DNA from: Humibacter albus DSM 18994
Lineage (GTDB): Bacteria; Actinomycetota; Actinomycetes; Actinomycetales; Microbacteriaceae
Assembly (NCBI RefSeq): GCF_000421825.1
Contig: NZ_ATXT01000014.1
Span: 186,001-250,000, forward strand
Direction: 5' to 3'
Length of the DNA stretch: 64,000 bases
Part shown: one piece after another, positions 9,668 through 19,068 of the stretch
How the letters are laid out: the number at the start of each line of letters is the position of its first letter
Position numbering within the stretch: the stretch's first letter is position 1
Position numbers and translations under genes: made by a program
The notes under the pieces: generated by a model
Databases searched by the model: none
What the model was told of the DNA's origin: nothing
Seen by the model: only the letters and a program-made list of their open reading frames with translations

Positions 9668-11485
9668 CTACCCCTCCAGAGCGTCCGACAGCTGGAGCCA
9701 GCGCTCCTCGAGGCCCGCGCTCTCGTCCTCGATCCCGCGCAGTTCGTCGCCGAGCTTCTGCAGTCCCTGGTAGTCGCTCTGGTCGTGCGCGGCGAGACGC
9801 TCGTGCACGCCTTTCGCCATCGTCTCCAGCTTCGTCAGGCGTCGCTCGATCGAGGAGATCTCCTTCTCGGCCGTCCGGCGATCAGCACCGCTGAGCGACT
9901 GCATGCCCTCCTCAGCCGGCAGGGCCGCGCTCGTCGGCACCGCGGCATCCTCAGCGCTGCGCAGCTTCAGGTACTCCTCCACGCCTCCCGGCAGGTGGCG
10001 CAGCCGGTGCTGCAGGATGGCGTACTGCTGGTCGGTCACCCGTTCGATGAAGTATCTGTCGTGCGAGACGACGATGAGCGTGCCCGGCCAGGTGTCGAGC
10101 AGATCCTCCATGGCCGCGAGCATGTCGGTGTCGAGGTCGTTGGTGGGCTCGTCGAGGATGAGCACGTTCGGCTGGTCGAGCAAGATGAGCAGCAGCTGCA
10201 GCCGTCGCTTCTGCCCGCCGGAGAGGTCTTTCACCGGTGTCGAGAGCTGCACCGAGCTGAATCCGAGCCGCTCCAGCATCTGCCCGGGCGTGAGCTCCTG
10301 CGCCTTTGACCCGGAACCGACCGTGTAGGTCGTGCGCAGCCGCCCGATCACCACGCGTACCGGGTCGTTCAGGTGCTCCTCGAGCTCGTCCATGCGCTGG
10401 CTGAGTGAGGCGACCTTGACCGTCTTGCCGTGCTTGACGCGTCCGCCGCTCGGCTGCAGCGTTCCCGCGACCAGGCCGAGCAGCGTCGACTTGCCCGCGC
10501 CGTTCACGCCCAGGATGCCGGTGCGCTCGCCCGGTGCGATGCGCCACTGCACGTCGCGCAGCACCGGTACCGGCGCGCCGCCGGGATCCGGCGCCGGGTA
10601 GCTCACCGACGCGTCGACGAGATCGACGACCTCCTTGCCCAGCCGCGAGACCGCCAGAGCCTTCAGCGAGACGGCGTCGCGGATCGGTGGTTCGTTCTCG
10701 ATCAGCGCGTTGGCCGCGTCGATGCGGAATTTCGGCTTCGAGGTGCGGGCCGGGGCGCCGCGGCGAAGCCACGCGAGCTCCTTGCGTGCCAGATTCTGCC
10801 GCTTCGCCTCGCTGGCCGCCGCCATGCGGTCACGCTCCACGCGTTGCAGGATGTACGCCGCATACCCTCCGTCGAACGGCTCGACGAGGCGGTCGTGCAC
10901 CTCCCAGGTGGCGGTGCAGATCTCATCGAGGAACCACCTGTCGTGCGTCACGACGAGCAGGCCGCCCGCGCTCTGGCTCCAGCGCCGCTTCAGATGTGTC
11001 GCGAGCCAGGTGATGGCTTCCACGTCGAGGTGGTTGGTGGGCTCGTCGAGTGCCAGCACGTCCCAGTCGCCGGCGAGCAGGGCGGCCAGGGCCACCCGGC
11101 GACGCTGGCCGCCACTCAGCGAGCCGATCACCGCATCCCACGGGATGTCCGTCAGCAGCCCCGCGATCACGTCGCGTACGCGTGCGTCGCCGGCCCACTC
11201 GTGCTCGGGCACGTCACCGACCACGATGCGCGAAACGATCTCGTCGTCGTCGAGCACGTCGTCCTGATCGAGCACGCCCACCCGAACGCCTCCGCGCACG
11301 GTCACCCTTCCGGCGTCCGGTTCGCGCCGTCCGGCGAGCATGCCGAGCAGGCTCGACTTGCCGTCGCCGTTGCGGCCGACGATGCCGATGCGATCGCCTT
11401 CGTTCACGCCGAGCGACACGGAGTCGAAGACGACCTTGGTCGGGTATTCGAGGTGGAGGGCCTCGGCCCCGAGAAGATGTGCCAT
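9668..11485 (-). CDS. ABC-F family ATPase (Uup-like)
   Basis: A 605-aa protein with two ABC ATPase domains and no membrane segment, so not a transporter subunit. Walker A motifs read GRNGDGKSS and GVNGAGKST, the signatures LSGGQRRR and LSGGQKRR, and both Walker B motifs end DEPTNxLD with the catalytic Glu intact. The last 65 residues are a charged coiled coil (EISSIERRLTKLE), as in the Uup clade. ABC-F proteins bind ribosomes or branched DNA; the exact role here is not decidable. ATG 11485 has GGAAGGA just upstream on the coding strand. It converges on the HTH/TPR gene with 14 nt between stops. Confidence 0.92.
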   Translation of the reverse strand: MAHLLGAEALHLEYPTKVVFDSVSLGVNEGDRIGIVGRNGDGKSSLLGMLAGRREPDAGRVTVRGGVRVGVLDQDDVLDDDEIVSRIVVGDVPEHEWAGDARVRDVIAGLLTDIPWDAVIGSLSGGQRRRVALAALLAGDWDVLALDEPTNHLDVEAITWLATHLKRRWSQSAGGLLVVTHDRWFLDEICTATWEVHDRLVEPFDGGYAAYILQRVERDRMAAASEAKRQNLARKELAWLRRGAPARTSKPKFRIDAANALIENEPPIRDAVSLKALAVSRLGKEVVDLVDASVSYPAPDPGGAPVPVLRDVQWRIAPGERTGILGVNGAGKSTLLGLVAGTLQPSGGRVKHGKTVKVASLSQRMDELEEHLNDPVRVVIGRLRTTYTVGSGSKAQELTPGQMLERLGFSSVQLSTPVKDLSGGQKRRLQLLLILLDQPNVLILDEPTNDLDTDMLAAMEDLLDTWPGTLIVVSHDRYFIERVTDQQYAILQHRLRHLPGGVEEYLKLRSAEDAAVPTSAALPAEEGMQSLSGADRRTAEKEISSIERRLTKLETMAKGVHERLAAHDQSDYQGLQKLGDELRGIEDESAGLEERWLQLSDALEG

Positions 11486-11648
11486 GTTCCTTCCAGGGTA
11501 GGCCCGCGGCCGTGGGCTCGACGTCGGGATGCCCGGGGCTATCGCACGAATCCGATGGTGGATCGGAATGTATCCGCGCACTCCGGAGTTGAACCCCGAT
11601 GTTCCGGTGATCGTGTGCGCGCCGGTGGCGCCAACAGAAAGAGGACGT

Positions 11649-13121
11649 GTGACGAAGACTGTCGATCAGGACCGGAACCGGGCCGCGAAGCCCGAGGTCG
11701 CCGCGGCGCGTCCGATGCTCATCATCGGTGTGATGGTGGTGACGGCGTTCGTCATGATCCTGAACGAGACGATCGTCTCCATCGCGTTGCCCGACCTGGC
11801 CACCACGATGGGCGTCACTGCCTCGACCGTGCAGTGGCTGGTGAGCGGGTTCCTCATCACGATGGCGGTCGTGATCCCGACGACGGGATTCCTCCTGGAG
11901 CGTTTCCGTGCGCGGCCGATCTATCTGTTCGCGGTGGGGTCTTTCGCCGTCGGCACCGTGCTCGCAGCGCTCGCCGTGAGCTTCCCCACACTGCTCGTCG
12001 GCCGCATCGTGCAGGCCTGCGGCACCGCGGTGATGATCCCGCTCGTGATGACCACGGTGATGCGACTGGTGCCGGCGAACCGCCGCGGCGCGATGATGGG
12101 CACCATCTCGATCGTGATCGGCGTGGCGCCGGCGATCGGCCCCACCGTAGGCGGCGCGATCCTGGCCGGACTGGGCTGGCGGTGGATGTTCTGGCTGGTG
12201 CTGATCCTCGCGCTGGCGATGCTGGTGATCGCGCTCGTCTGGCTGCGTGTGCCCAGCGAGATCAAGCGGGTTCCGCTCGACATCGCTTCGGTGGTCCTCT
12301 CGGCGATCGGCTTCGCCGGCCTCGTCTACGGCCTCTCCAGCTTCGGCCAGCCGGGGGGCCCGCTGCCGCCGTGGCTCACCGTGTCGGTCGGTGTGATCGC
12401 CCTCGTGCTCTTCGTCTGGCGCCAGCGCCGGCTCGAGCGCAGCGACAAGCCGTTGCTCGACCTGCGCACCCTGAATCACGGTCGCTATCGCATGGCCTTG
12501 ATCCTCTCCGTGCTGGTCTTCCTCGCTCTGCTCGGGGCAGGAGCCGTGCTGCTGCCGATGTACCTGCAGAACGTGCTCGGTTACGACACCCTTCAGGCCG
12601 GCCTCGCGCTCCTGCCCGGCGGTCTCGTGATGGCGGCGATCTCGCGCCCCGTCGGTTCGCTCTACGACAGGGTGGGCGCCAAGGCGCTGCTCGTCCCAGG
12701 TGCCGTCGGCATGGCGGCGGCACTGTTCCTGTTCGCCCTGCTCGGATCCGCAGCGCCGCTGATCGCCGTGATCGGATGCGACGTGCTGCTGATGTTCTCG
12801 CTGGGCACGATGATGACGCCGCTGATGACCGACGCGCTCGGAGCCCTGCCCGGTGACCTCTACTCGCACGGCAGCGCGCTGATGACCACGTTGCAGCAGG
12901 TCGGCGGCGCTCTGGGCAGTGCGGTGTTCGTCGCGGTCGCGTCACTCGCCAGCACGCACTCTTCGGGGCTGCCGGACGCCGCGGGCATCCGTCTGGCCTT
13001 CACGGTCGCCGGATGCGTCGGCCTGGCCGCCGTCGTCGTCTCGCTGTTCTACACACGCGGCAAGCCGGACCCGGTGATCGAGCCGACCACGACGGGGGCG
13101 GTGCCGGTCCTCGACGCCTGA
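11649..13121 (+). CDS. DHA2-type MFS drug/proton antiporter
   Basis: A 490-aa transporter with about 14 predicted membrane helices, as in the EmrB/QacA (DHA2) group of drug efflux pumps. Helix 1 carries the conserved acidic position in LNETIVSIALPDLA, and the helix 4/5 region holds the antiporter-type motif (IGVAPAIGPTVGGAI). GTG 11649 is chosen because AAAGAGGA lies 3 nt upstream; the frame is open farther back without a ribosome site. No dedicated regulator is adjacent. Its stop codon lies in a 19-bp palindrome shared with the convergent oxidoreductase gene. Confidence 0.88.
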   Translation: MTKTVDQDRNRAAKPEVAAARPMLIIGVMVVTAFVMILNETIVSIALPDLATTMGVTASTVQWLVSGFLITMAVVIPTTGFLLERFRARPIYLFAVGSFAVGTVLAALAVSFPTLLVGRIVQACGTAVMIPLVMTTVMRLVPANRRGAMMGTISIVIGVAPAIGPTVGGAILAGLGWRWMFWLVLILALAMLVIALVWLRVPSEIKRVPLDIASVVLSAIGFAGLVYGLSSFGQPGGPLPPWLTVSVGVIALVLFVWRQRRLERSDKPLLDLRTLNHGRYRMALILSVLVFLALLGAGAVLLPMYLQNVLGYDTLQAGLALLPGGLVMAAISRPVGSLYDRVGAKALLVPGAVGMAAALFLFALLGSAAPLIAVIGCDVLLMFSLGTMMTPLMTDALGALPGDLYSHGSALMTTLQQVGGALGSAVFVAVASLASTHSSGLPDAAGIRLAFTVAGCVGLAAVVVSLFYTRGKPDPVIEPTTTGAVPVLDA

Positions 13122-13134
13122 GTCAGACTCAGGC
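13116..13134. terminator. 19-bp perfect palindrome spanning two convergent stop codons
   Basis: GCCTGAGTCAGACTCAGGC is a perfect palindrome. The TGA of the MFS gene (13119-13121) and the TGA of the oxidoreductase (13131-13129, minus) occupy mirror positions. It could fold in either transcript as a short bidirectional terminator, but it has no U-tract. Confidence 0.35.
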
Positions 13135-15456
13135 CGCGACGCCGATCGCCGCCGGTTCGATGCGGATCACGACGGATTTCGATGCCGGCGTGTTGCTCAC
13201 CTCGGCCGTGAAGCCGAGCGGGACCAGCGGATTCGCCTCGGGGAAATACGCTGCCGCGCAACCGCGCGCGGTCGGGTACGCCACGAGCTTGAACGATCGG
13301 ATGACCCGGTCGACTCCGTCGCTGAACTCGCTGTGGACATCCACACGCTGGCCGTCCGTCAGTCCCAGCTCCGCGATGTCGAGCGGGTTGACGAAGATCA
13401 CGTCGCGACCCCGCTTCACCCCGCGGTAGCGATCGTTCAGGCTGTAGATCGTCGTGTTGAACTGGTCGTGCGCCCGCATCGTCTGCATCAGCAGACGTCC
13501 GGGCGGGCACTGGATGTACTGCAGCTCGTTGACCGTGAACTTCGCCTTGCCGGTGTCGGTCGGGAATGTGCGGGAGTCACGGGGTCCGTGTGGAAGAACG
13601 AATCCGCCGTCCTGACGGATCTTGCGGTTGTAGTCGTCGCAACCGGCGCAGACGTGCGCGATGTGGTCGCGGATGCGGTCGTAGTCCCGCTCGAACCCCG
13701 CCCAGTCCACGTCGACCTTGTCGCCGAGCGTGGCGCGCGCGAGCCTGGTGATGATCGAGATCTCCGAGAGCAGGTTCGGCGAGATCGGGTCGACCTTGCC
13801 CCAGGAGGGGTGCACGGCGCACACGGTGTCCTCCACCGAGATGAACTGCTCGCCGGATGCCTGCATGTCGATCTCCGTGCGCCCCATCGTCGGCAGAATG
13901 AGGGCTTCGCGCCCGACCACCGCGTGCGACCGGTTCAGCTTCGTCGACACCTGCACCGTCATCTCGGCGGACTGCATCGCCTTCTCGGCGGCCTTGGTGT
14001 CGGAGATGGCCGCCACCAGGTTGCCGCCGAGAGCGAACCACACCTTGATGCGTCCCTCGGTGAGCGCGCGGATGGCGTCCACACTGTCCACGCCGTTGAC
14101 TCGCGGCGGATCGAACCGGAACTCGTGCTGCAGCTTGTCGAGGAACGCGGGCGGCATCTTCTCCCAGATGCCCATCGTGCGGTCGCCCTGCACGTTGCTG
14201 TGCCCGCGGATCGGGGATGCTCCGGCGCCGGGCTTGCCGATGTTCCCGCGCAGGAACAGCAGGTTCATGATGTCTTTGATCGTCGGCACCGCGCGCTTGT
14301 GCTGCGTGAGTCCCATCGCCCACGTGATGATCACGCGGTCCGCCTTGATGTACCGGTCGGCGAACTTGCCGATCTCGCCGCTGGTGAGTCCTGTCGAGCG
14401 CAGTACGTCCGACTCCTTCAGCGTGCGCAGGCTCTCGGCGAATTCGTCGAACCCCTGGCAATACGAGTCGATGAAGTCCCGGTCGAGCACCGTGCCGGGA
14501 GCGGCCTCCTCCGCCTCGAGCACGCGCTTCGCCACGGCCTGCATGAGCGCGCCGTCGCCACCGAGCCTGATCTGCAGAAAGTCGTCGGCGAGGCCGGTGC
14601 CCTCGCCGATCCAGCCGCTGACCTTCTGCGGGTTCTTGTACCGCATCAGCCCCGCCTCGGGCAGCGGGTTCACGGCGACGATCTTCGCGCCGGCCTCCTT
14701 CGCCTCTTCGAGTGCGGTCAGCATGCGCGGGTGGTTCGTGCCGGGGTTCTGGCCCATGATCACGATCAGGTCGGCCTTGGCGAAGTCGTCGTAGGTCACG
14801 GTGCACTTGCCGACGCCGATCACCTCGCCGAGTGCGGCCCCCGTGGACTCGTGGCACATGTTCGAGCAGTCGGGCAGGTTGTTGGTGCCGAACGCGCGGG
14901 CGAACAGCTGGTACGTGAACGCCGCCTCGTTCGAGGTGCGGCCGCTCGTGTAGAACGCGGCCTGGTCGGGGCTCTCCAGCGACCGCAGTCTGTCGGAGAC
15001 GAGGCGGAACGCTTCGTCCCAGCCGATCGGTCGATACGTGTCGCTGTCCGCCGGCTTGTAGACGGGCTCGACGAGGCGTCCCTGCATGCCCAGCCAGTAC
15101 TCCGACTTCTCCAGCAGCACGGGGATCGGATGCTCCGCCCAGAACGAGCTGGGCACGGTGACCGGTGTCGCCTCCCAGGTGACGGCCTTGGCCCCGTTCT
15201 CGCAGAACTCCGCGACCTTGCGGTGCGACGGATCCGGCCAGGCGCAGCTCATGCAGTCGAACCCGTCCTTGTGGTTCATCGACGTGAGGAGCTTCGCGGC
15301 TCGCCCCGCTCCCATCTCGCGCACGGCGGGGCCGACCGAGTGCACGATGCCGGGGATGCCGGCCGCCCAGTGCTTGGGATGCGAGATCTCGATGTGCTCG
15401 ACGTCGTCGACCTTGCGCTCGGTCTTGCGCTCGTTCGGGGCTTCGTGGATCGTCAT
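13129..15456 (-). CDS. YdeP/FdhF-type molybdopterin oxidoreductase alpha subunit
   Basis: A 775-aa molybdopterin-guanine-dinucleotide enzyme of the formate-dehydrogenase-like alpha family that includes YdeP. Near the N terminus are Cys68, Cys71 (DCMSCAWPD) and Cys85, an incomplete Fe-S pattern compared with the four-cysteine motif of classical FdhF. Cys201 in SNMCHESTG occupies the position of the Mo ligand (selenocysteine in E. coli FdhH). Cofactor-binding stretches include GQNPGTNHPRM and RGHSNVQGDRT. No Tat signal is seen, so it should be cytoplasmic. It overlaps the fdhD stop by 4 nt. There is no beta or gamma subunit nearby, so the electron acceptor is unknown, and formate as substrate is only an inference. 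Confidence 0.9.
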   Translation of the reverse strand: MTIHEAPNERKTERKVDDVEHIEISHPKHWAAGIPGIVHSVGPAVREMGAGRAAKLLTSMNHKDGFDCMSCAWPDPSHRKVAEFCENGAKAVTWEATPVTVPSSFWAEHPIPVLLEKSEYWLGMQGRLVEPVYKPADSDTYRPIGWDEAFRLVSDRLRSLESPDQAAFYTSGRTSNEAAFTYQLFARAFGTNNLPDCSNMCHESTGAALGEVIGVGKCTVTYDDFAKADLIVIMGQNPGTNHPRMLTALEEAKEAGAKIVAVNPLPEAGLMRYKNPQKVSGWIGEGTGLADDFLQIRLGGDGALMQAVAKRVLEAEEAAPGTVLDRDFIDSYCQGFDEFAESLRTLKESDVLRSTGLTSGEIGKFADRYIKADRVIITWAMGLTQHKRAVPTIKDIMNLLFLRGNIGKPGAGASPIRGHSNVQGDRTMGIWEKMPPAFLDKLQHEFRFDPPRVNGVDSVDAIRALTEGRIKVWFALGGNLVAAISDTKAAEKAMQSAEMTVQVSTKLNRSHAVVGREALILPTMGRTEIDMQASGEQFISVEDTVCAVHPSWGKVDPISPNLLSEISIITRLARATLGDKVDVDWAGFERDYDRIRDHIAHVCAGCDDYNRKIRQDGGFVLPHGPRDSRTFPTDTGKAKFTVNELQYIQCPPGRLLMQTMRAHDQFNTTIYSLNDRYRGVKRGRDVIFVNPLDIAELGLTDGQRVDVHSEFSDGVDRVIRSFKLVAYPTARGCAAAYFPEANPLVPLGFTAEVSNTPASKSVVIRIEPAAIGVAA

Positions 15457-16319
15457 GCTGCACTTCCTTCCGCGCGGTGCTGATCGGCGGGCTGTTGTTC
15501 GACGCGCTGGGCGCCGGAGTACACGACCATCGACTCTCCCCGCAGAAAGCCGACGAGGCTCATGCCGGCGTCGATGGCGAGTTCGACGGCGAGGGAGGAG
15601 GGGGCCGAGACGGCTGCGAGCATCGGGATCCCGGCCATGATGGCCTTCTGAGTCAACTCGAAGCTCGCCCGACCGGACACCATGAGCACGGTTCCGGTGG
15701 CGGGCAGCAGGTCGTGCGTGAGCGCCCAGCCGACGACCTTGTCGACCGCGTTGTGCCTGCCGACATCCTCACGCACGACGAGCAGCTCGTCGTCTTTCGC
15801 GCTGTACAGACCGGCGGCGTGCAGGCCGCCGGTCTTCTCGAACACGTCTTGGGCGGCGCGCAGCCGATCGGGCAGGCTCACGAGCGTCTCGGTGGAGACG
15901 CGCAGGCTGTCGTCGCGCACGTTGAACGAGGACTGCGTGCGCACTGCATCGATGCTGGCCTTGCCGCAGATGCCGCACGAGCTCGTCGTGAAGAACTCGC
16001 GTGCCAGCGCCGGGGCGGGCGGCGCCACGCCGGGCGCCAACGTGACGTCGAGCACGTTGTATGTGTTGCCGTCTCCGGCATCGCCCGCGCAGTATCGTGC
16101 CGCGGCGAACTCGTCGCCGCGGGTGACGACACCCTCGGAGACCAGAAAGCCGGCCGCCAGTTCGACGTCGTGCCCCGGCGTTCGCATCGTGACCGCGAGC
16201 GAGCGACCGCCCACGCGGATCTCGAGGGGTTCCTCGACCACGAGGGTGTCTTCTCGCCGGGAGATGCCAGCGCCGAGCGTCAGTCGGGCGACTCGGCGTC
16301 GAGTCGTGACTCTGCCCAT
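15453..16319 (-). CDS. fdhD: formate dehydrogenase accessory sulfurtransferase FdhD
   Basis: FdhD passes sulfur from a cysteine desulfurase to the molybdenum cofactor of formate-dehydrogenase-like enzymes. The 288-aa protein has the sulfur-carrying loop SSCGICGK with Cys115 and Cys118, and the conserved FEKTGGLHAAGL and EDVGRHNAVDKV stretches. It is encoded directly upstream of the oxidoreductase with an ATGA overlap, so the maturation factor and its client are coupled. ATG 16319 has AGGTGA upstream on the coding strand. It follows moaA by 59 nt in the same direction. Confidence 0.95.
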   Translation of the reverse strand: MGRVTTRRRVARLTLGAGISRREDTLVVEEPLEIRVGGRSLAVTMRTPGHDVELAAGFLVSEGVVTRGDEFAAARYCAGDAGDGNTYNVLDVTLAPGVAPPAPALAREFFTTSSCGICGKASIDAVRTQSSFNVRDDSLRVSTETLVSLPDRLRAAQDVFEKTGGLHAAGLYSAKDDELLVVREDVGRHNAVDKVVGWALTHDLLPATGTVLMVSGRASFELTQKAIMAGIPMLAAVSAPSSLAVELAIDAGMSLVGFLRGESMVVYSGAQRVEQQPADQHRAEGSAA

Positions 16320-16378
16320 GATTCACCTGCCCACATTTCAGGGATACGCGTGTGTCCCCGATCGCGCAAGACGTTCGC

Positions 16379-17470
16379 TCATCCGCCGATGTACGACATC
16401 TCGATCTTCTTGCGGCGAGATCGGATGTCCGGGGTCGCCGAGGAGCGCAGCTCCGAGTAGCGGTCGTCGCGGGCGGACCAGACGCCTGCGATCGCATCGG
16501 TGAGCGAATCGTCGTCGGCTCCGCCGCGGAGCAGTGCGCGCAGGTCCGTGCCGTGGTCCGCGAACAAGCAGGTGTAGAGCTGCCCTTCGGTCGAGAGCCG
16601 CGCACGGTTGCAGCTGGAGCAGAATGGCTGCGTCACCGACGAGATGACCCCGATCTCGCCCTCCCCGTCGAGGTATCGCCAGCGCGCGGCGGTCTCGCCG
16701 GGAGCCGTCGGGGCCACGGGCTCGATCGGGTGCACGGCGGCGATGCGCTCGACGATCTCGCGCGAGGGGACGACCTCGTCGAGCTTCCAGCCGTTCGTCG
16801 TGCCGACATCCATGAACTCGATGAAGCGCAGCACGTAGCCGGTCCCTCGGAAATGCTCGGCCATCGCGAGCACGTCGTCGTCGTTCTGGCCGCGCTTGAC
16901 GACCATGTTGATCTTGATCGGACCGAGGCCCGCCTCGTGAGCGGCGTCGAGTCCGTGCAGCACGCGCTCGAGCGGGAACCCGACGTCGTTCATGCGCCGG
17001 AACGTCTCGTCGTCGAGCGAGTCGACCGAGACGGTGACCCGGTTCAGGCCGGCCGCCTTGAGCGCCTCGGCCTTGACGGCGAGCGCCGATCCGTTCGTCG
17101 TGAGTGCGATATCGAGCGGATCGCCGCTCGGCGTGCGCAGCGCCGCCAGCATGCCGACCAGCTCCTCGATGCCCTTGCGCAGCAGCGGCTCCCCACCGGT
17201 GAGGCGTACTTTGTGCACGCCGAGACGCATGCCGGCGCGCACGACGCGCTCGATCTCTTCGAACGTGAGCAACTCGTCACGCGGCAGGAATGCGTAGTCG
17301 CGGCCGAAGATCTCGCGCGGCATGCAGTAAACGCAACGAAAGTTGCACCGGTCTGTGACCGAGATGCGCAGGTCCGTGAGCCGACGACCGAGCAAGTCCA
17401 CCGGCATGCCCGTCGACGGCAGGCGGAGCACGTGCTGCGACCCGCCCGCGCGATGAAGCGTCTGCGTCAC
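16379..17470 (-). CDS. moaA: GTP 3',8-cyclase
   Basis: MoaA is the radical-SAM enzyme that starts molybdopterin synthesis by converting GTP to 3',8-cyclo-GTP. The 363-aa protein has the N-terminal cluster CNFRCVYC (Cys42, Cys46, Cys49), the SAM-binding LTGGEPLLR, the C-terminal substrate cluster [10 protein letters not shown] with a third Cys in LYTC, and the functionally important terminal Gly-Gly. It begins with GTG 17470, with AGGAG 7 nt upstream. It is first in a moaA-fdhD-oxidoreductase unit and is divergent from a MoeA-like gene. moaC, moaD and moaE are not in the window. Confidence 0.95.
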   Translation of the reverse strand: MTQTLHRAGGSQHVLRLPSTGMPVDLLGRRLTDLRISVTDRCNFRCVYCMPREIFGRDYAFLPRDELLTFEEIERVVRAGMRLGVHKVRLTGGEPLLRKGIEELVGMLAALRTPSGDPLDIALTTNGSALAVKAEALKAAGLNRVTVSVDSLDDETFRRMNDVGFPLERVLHGLDAAHEAGLGPIKINMVVKRGQNDDDVLAMAEHFRGTGYVLRFIEFMDVGTTNGWKLDEVVPSREIVERIAAVHPIEPVAPTAPGETAARWRYLDGEGEIGVISSVTQPFCSSCNRARLSTEGQLYTCLFADHGTDLRALLRGGADDDSLTDAIAGVWSARDDRYSELRSSATPDIRSRRKKIEMSYIGG

Positions 17471-17580
17471 GGCATGCTCCTCGCCCTCGTTTCCGCCCCG
17501 GCCCCGGGGCCCTTCTCTCCCGAGGTTAGCGGCGCGGCCCGGCGATGGCGCCGAACGAGATGACGCCGAACCGCGGGTCG

Positions 17581-17586
17581 TACGCT
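17581..17586 (+). promoter_or_regulatory. -10 element (TACGCT) of a leaderless promoter
   Basis: TACGCT lies 6 nt before the ATG at 17593. This favours 17593 over the in-frame ATGs at 17545 and 17560, which also lack ribosome sites. Confidence 0.4.
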
Positions 17587-17592
17587 GAGCGC

Positions 17593-18942
17593 ATGCGAGA
17601 GGATGCCCGTGCCCGCGCCGAGTGGACCGACGCCCGTTCCGTAGCCCACGAGACGGCTCGGGCGCTCGCCGGCCGGCGCCCCGCCGCCGAAACGGTCCCG
17701 CTCGATGAGGCGATCGGACGAGTGCTGGCGACGGACCTTATGGCGAAGACGGACGTGCCGTCGGCGCCGTCGAGCGCCATGGACGGGTGGGCGGTGAGGG
17801 GTCGGGGCCCGTGGCGCGTTCTGGGTGACGCGATCGCGGAGGCCGAGGCCGAAGCCGACGCTGCCGCGGAAGCCGAACCTGCCGACGCGGTCGCAGATCC
17901 GGATGCCGAGGGTGCGGCCACCGGCGGACCGACCGCGGGCCTGCTCCATGACGGCGAGGCCGCACCGGTTGCGACGGGTGACCCCGTTCCGTCTGGCGCG
18001 AGTGCGGTGCTGCGGCGCGAGCGCGGGGAGGTGCGCGGGAGCATCCTCTCTGCGTCCTTCGGCGAGCCGGGTGGCGGACCGGAACACGGCGCAGACATCC
18101 GACTCGCGGGCGAAGACGCGCGGGCCGGCGCACTGCTGCTGCAGGCCGGAACCGTGCTCAACCCGGCGCAGGTCGTGGCAGCGTCGATCTGCGGGTACGA
18201 CGAGGTGACCGTCGCGGCGGTGCCGGGTGCGGACATCCTGCTGGTCGGCGACGTCTCGGAGGCGCTCGAAGGACGGCTGCCGGCCCTGTTCCGGATGCTC
18301 GGGCTTCGCTCGAGCACGCCGCGTCACGTCGCGGACGACCGACAGGCGCTGCGACGGGCATTGCACGGCGAGGGCCGCATCCGCGATGCCGCCGGGGATG
18401 CTGGCGCCAACTCCGCGGCCGGTCCCACGGCCGATCCCACGCGGGACCCCACCGGAGCCGAAAAGGTCACGATCACCGTCGGCGGCATCGGTCGCTCCCA
18501 GTCCGACGACCTCCGCGGTGTGCTGCGAGACGCCGGTGCCGAGTTTGTCATCGACGGCGTCTGCATGCGACCGGGTTCGCCGAGCCTGCTGGTGCGCATG
18601 CCGGACGGTCGGCTCATCGTTGCGCTGCCGGGCACGCCGCTTGCCGCGTTCGTCGGTGCGACCGTGCTGCTGACGCCGCTCGTGGCCGGTCTGCGGTGCG
18701 TTCCGCTGCCGCAGCCGAGTGCGGTGCGACTCGCCGAAGACGTGCATGACGGTCGCGGCCGGGCGCGGATGCTGCCCTACGTGCTCACGGTCGATGGCGC
18801 CGTGCAGATTGCTCGCCGCGGCGCCGCCGTGCTCCGCGGACTCGGCGATGCGGACGGCCTGCTCGTGGTGCCCGCGGAGGGCGCGACGAGGGGAGCGGTC
18901 GTTCCCGCGTTATCCCTGCCGTGGACGTTCCCCACTGCATGA
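17593..18942 (+). CDS. moeA: divergent MoeA-like molybdenum cofactor protein
   Basis: MoeA inserts molybdate into adenylated molybdopterin. This 449-aa protein keeps the domain order and some motifs: [23 protein letters not shown] and [10 protein letters not shown] followed by [11 protein letters not shown]. It departs from canonical MoeA at key places: the usual GGxSxGxxD is [10 protein letters not shown], and MRPGKP has lost its lysine. Two low-complexity stretches are inserted, an Ala/Glu/Asp-rich one soon after the MDGWAV motif and a [11 protein letters not shown] linker before the central domain. Its position next to moaA and fdhD supports a cofactor role, but it could be degenerate or altered in function. 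Confidence 0.7.
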   Translation: MREDARARAEWTDARSVAHETARALAGRRPAAETVPLDEAIGRVLATDLMAKTDVPSAPSSAMDGWAVRGRGPWRVLGDAIAEAEAEADAAAEAEPADAVADPDAEGAATGGPTAGLLHDGEAAPVATGDPVPSGASAVLRRERGEVRGSILSASFGEPGGGPEHGADIRLAGEDARAGALLLQAGTVLNPAQVVAASICGYDEVTVAAVPGADILLVGDVSEALEGRLPALFRMLGLRSSTPRHVADDRQALRRALHGEGRIRDAAGDAGANSAAGPTADPTRDPTGAEKVTITVGGIGRSQSDDLRGVLRDAGAEFVIDGVCMRPGSPSLLVRMPDGRLIVALPGTPLAAFVGATVLLTPLVAGLRCVPLPQPSAVRLAEDVHDGRGRARMLPYVLTVDGAVQIARRGAAVLRGLGDADGLLVVPAEGATRGAVVPALSLPWTFPTA

Positions 18943-19003
18943 CGGTGGGCCGCCGGCGCGTGAGTGCGCGGAACCCGCGGCAGGACGCGCCGAGGGCCAA
19001 CCC

Positions 19004-19032
19004 TTGAAGGTTTCTGGGAACGGGGTCACTAT
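19004..19032 (+). promoter_or_regulatory. possible sigma-70 type promoter
   Basis: TTGAAG (19004-19009) is followed after 17 nt by CACTAT (19027-19032). It would serve the membrane protein gene at 19069, which has AAGAAGG as ribosome site. This is pattern matching only. Confidence 0.3.
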
Positions 19033-19068
19033 GGGGTGGAGGGGAACTGTCAAAGAAGAAGGTTCACC

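Noticed and set aside
10430-12856. 808-residue plus-strand frame across the ABC-F and MFS genes
   Set aside because: It crosses two real genes in the wrong frame or strand and has the composition of a GC-rich shadow.
13333-15483. 716-residue open frame antisense to the molybdopterin oxidoreductase
   Set aside because: His/Arg/Asp-rich shadow of a strongly conserved gene on the other strand; no motif or start signal.
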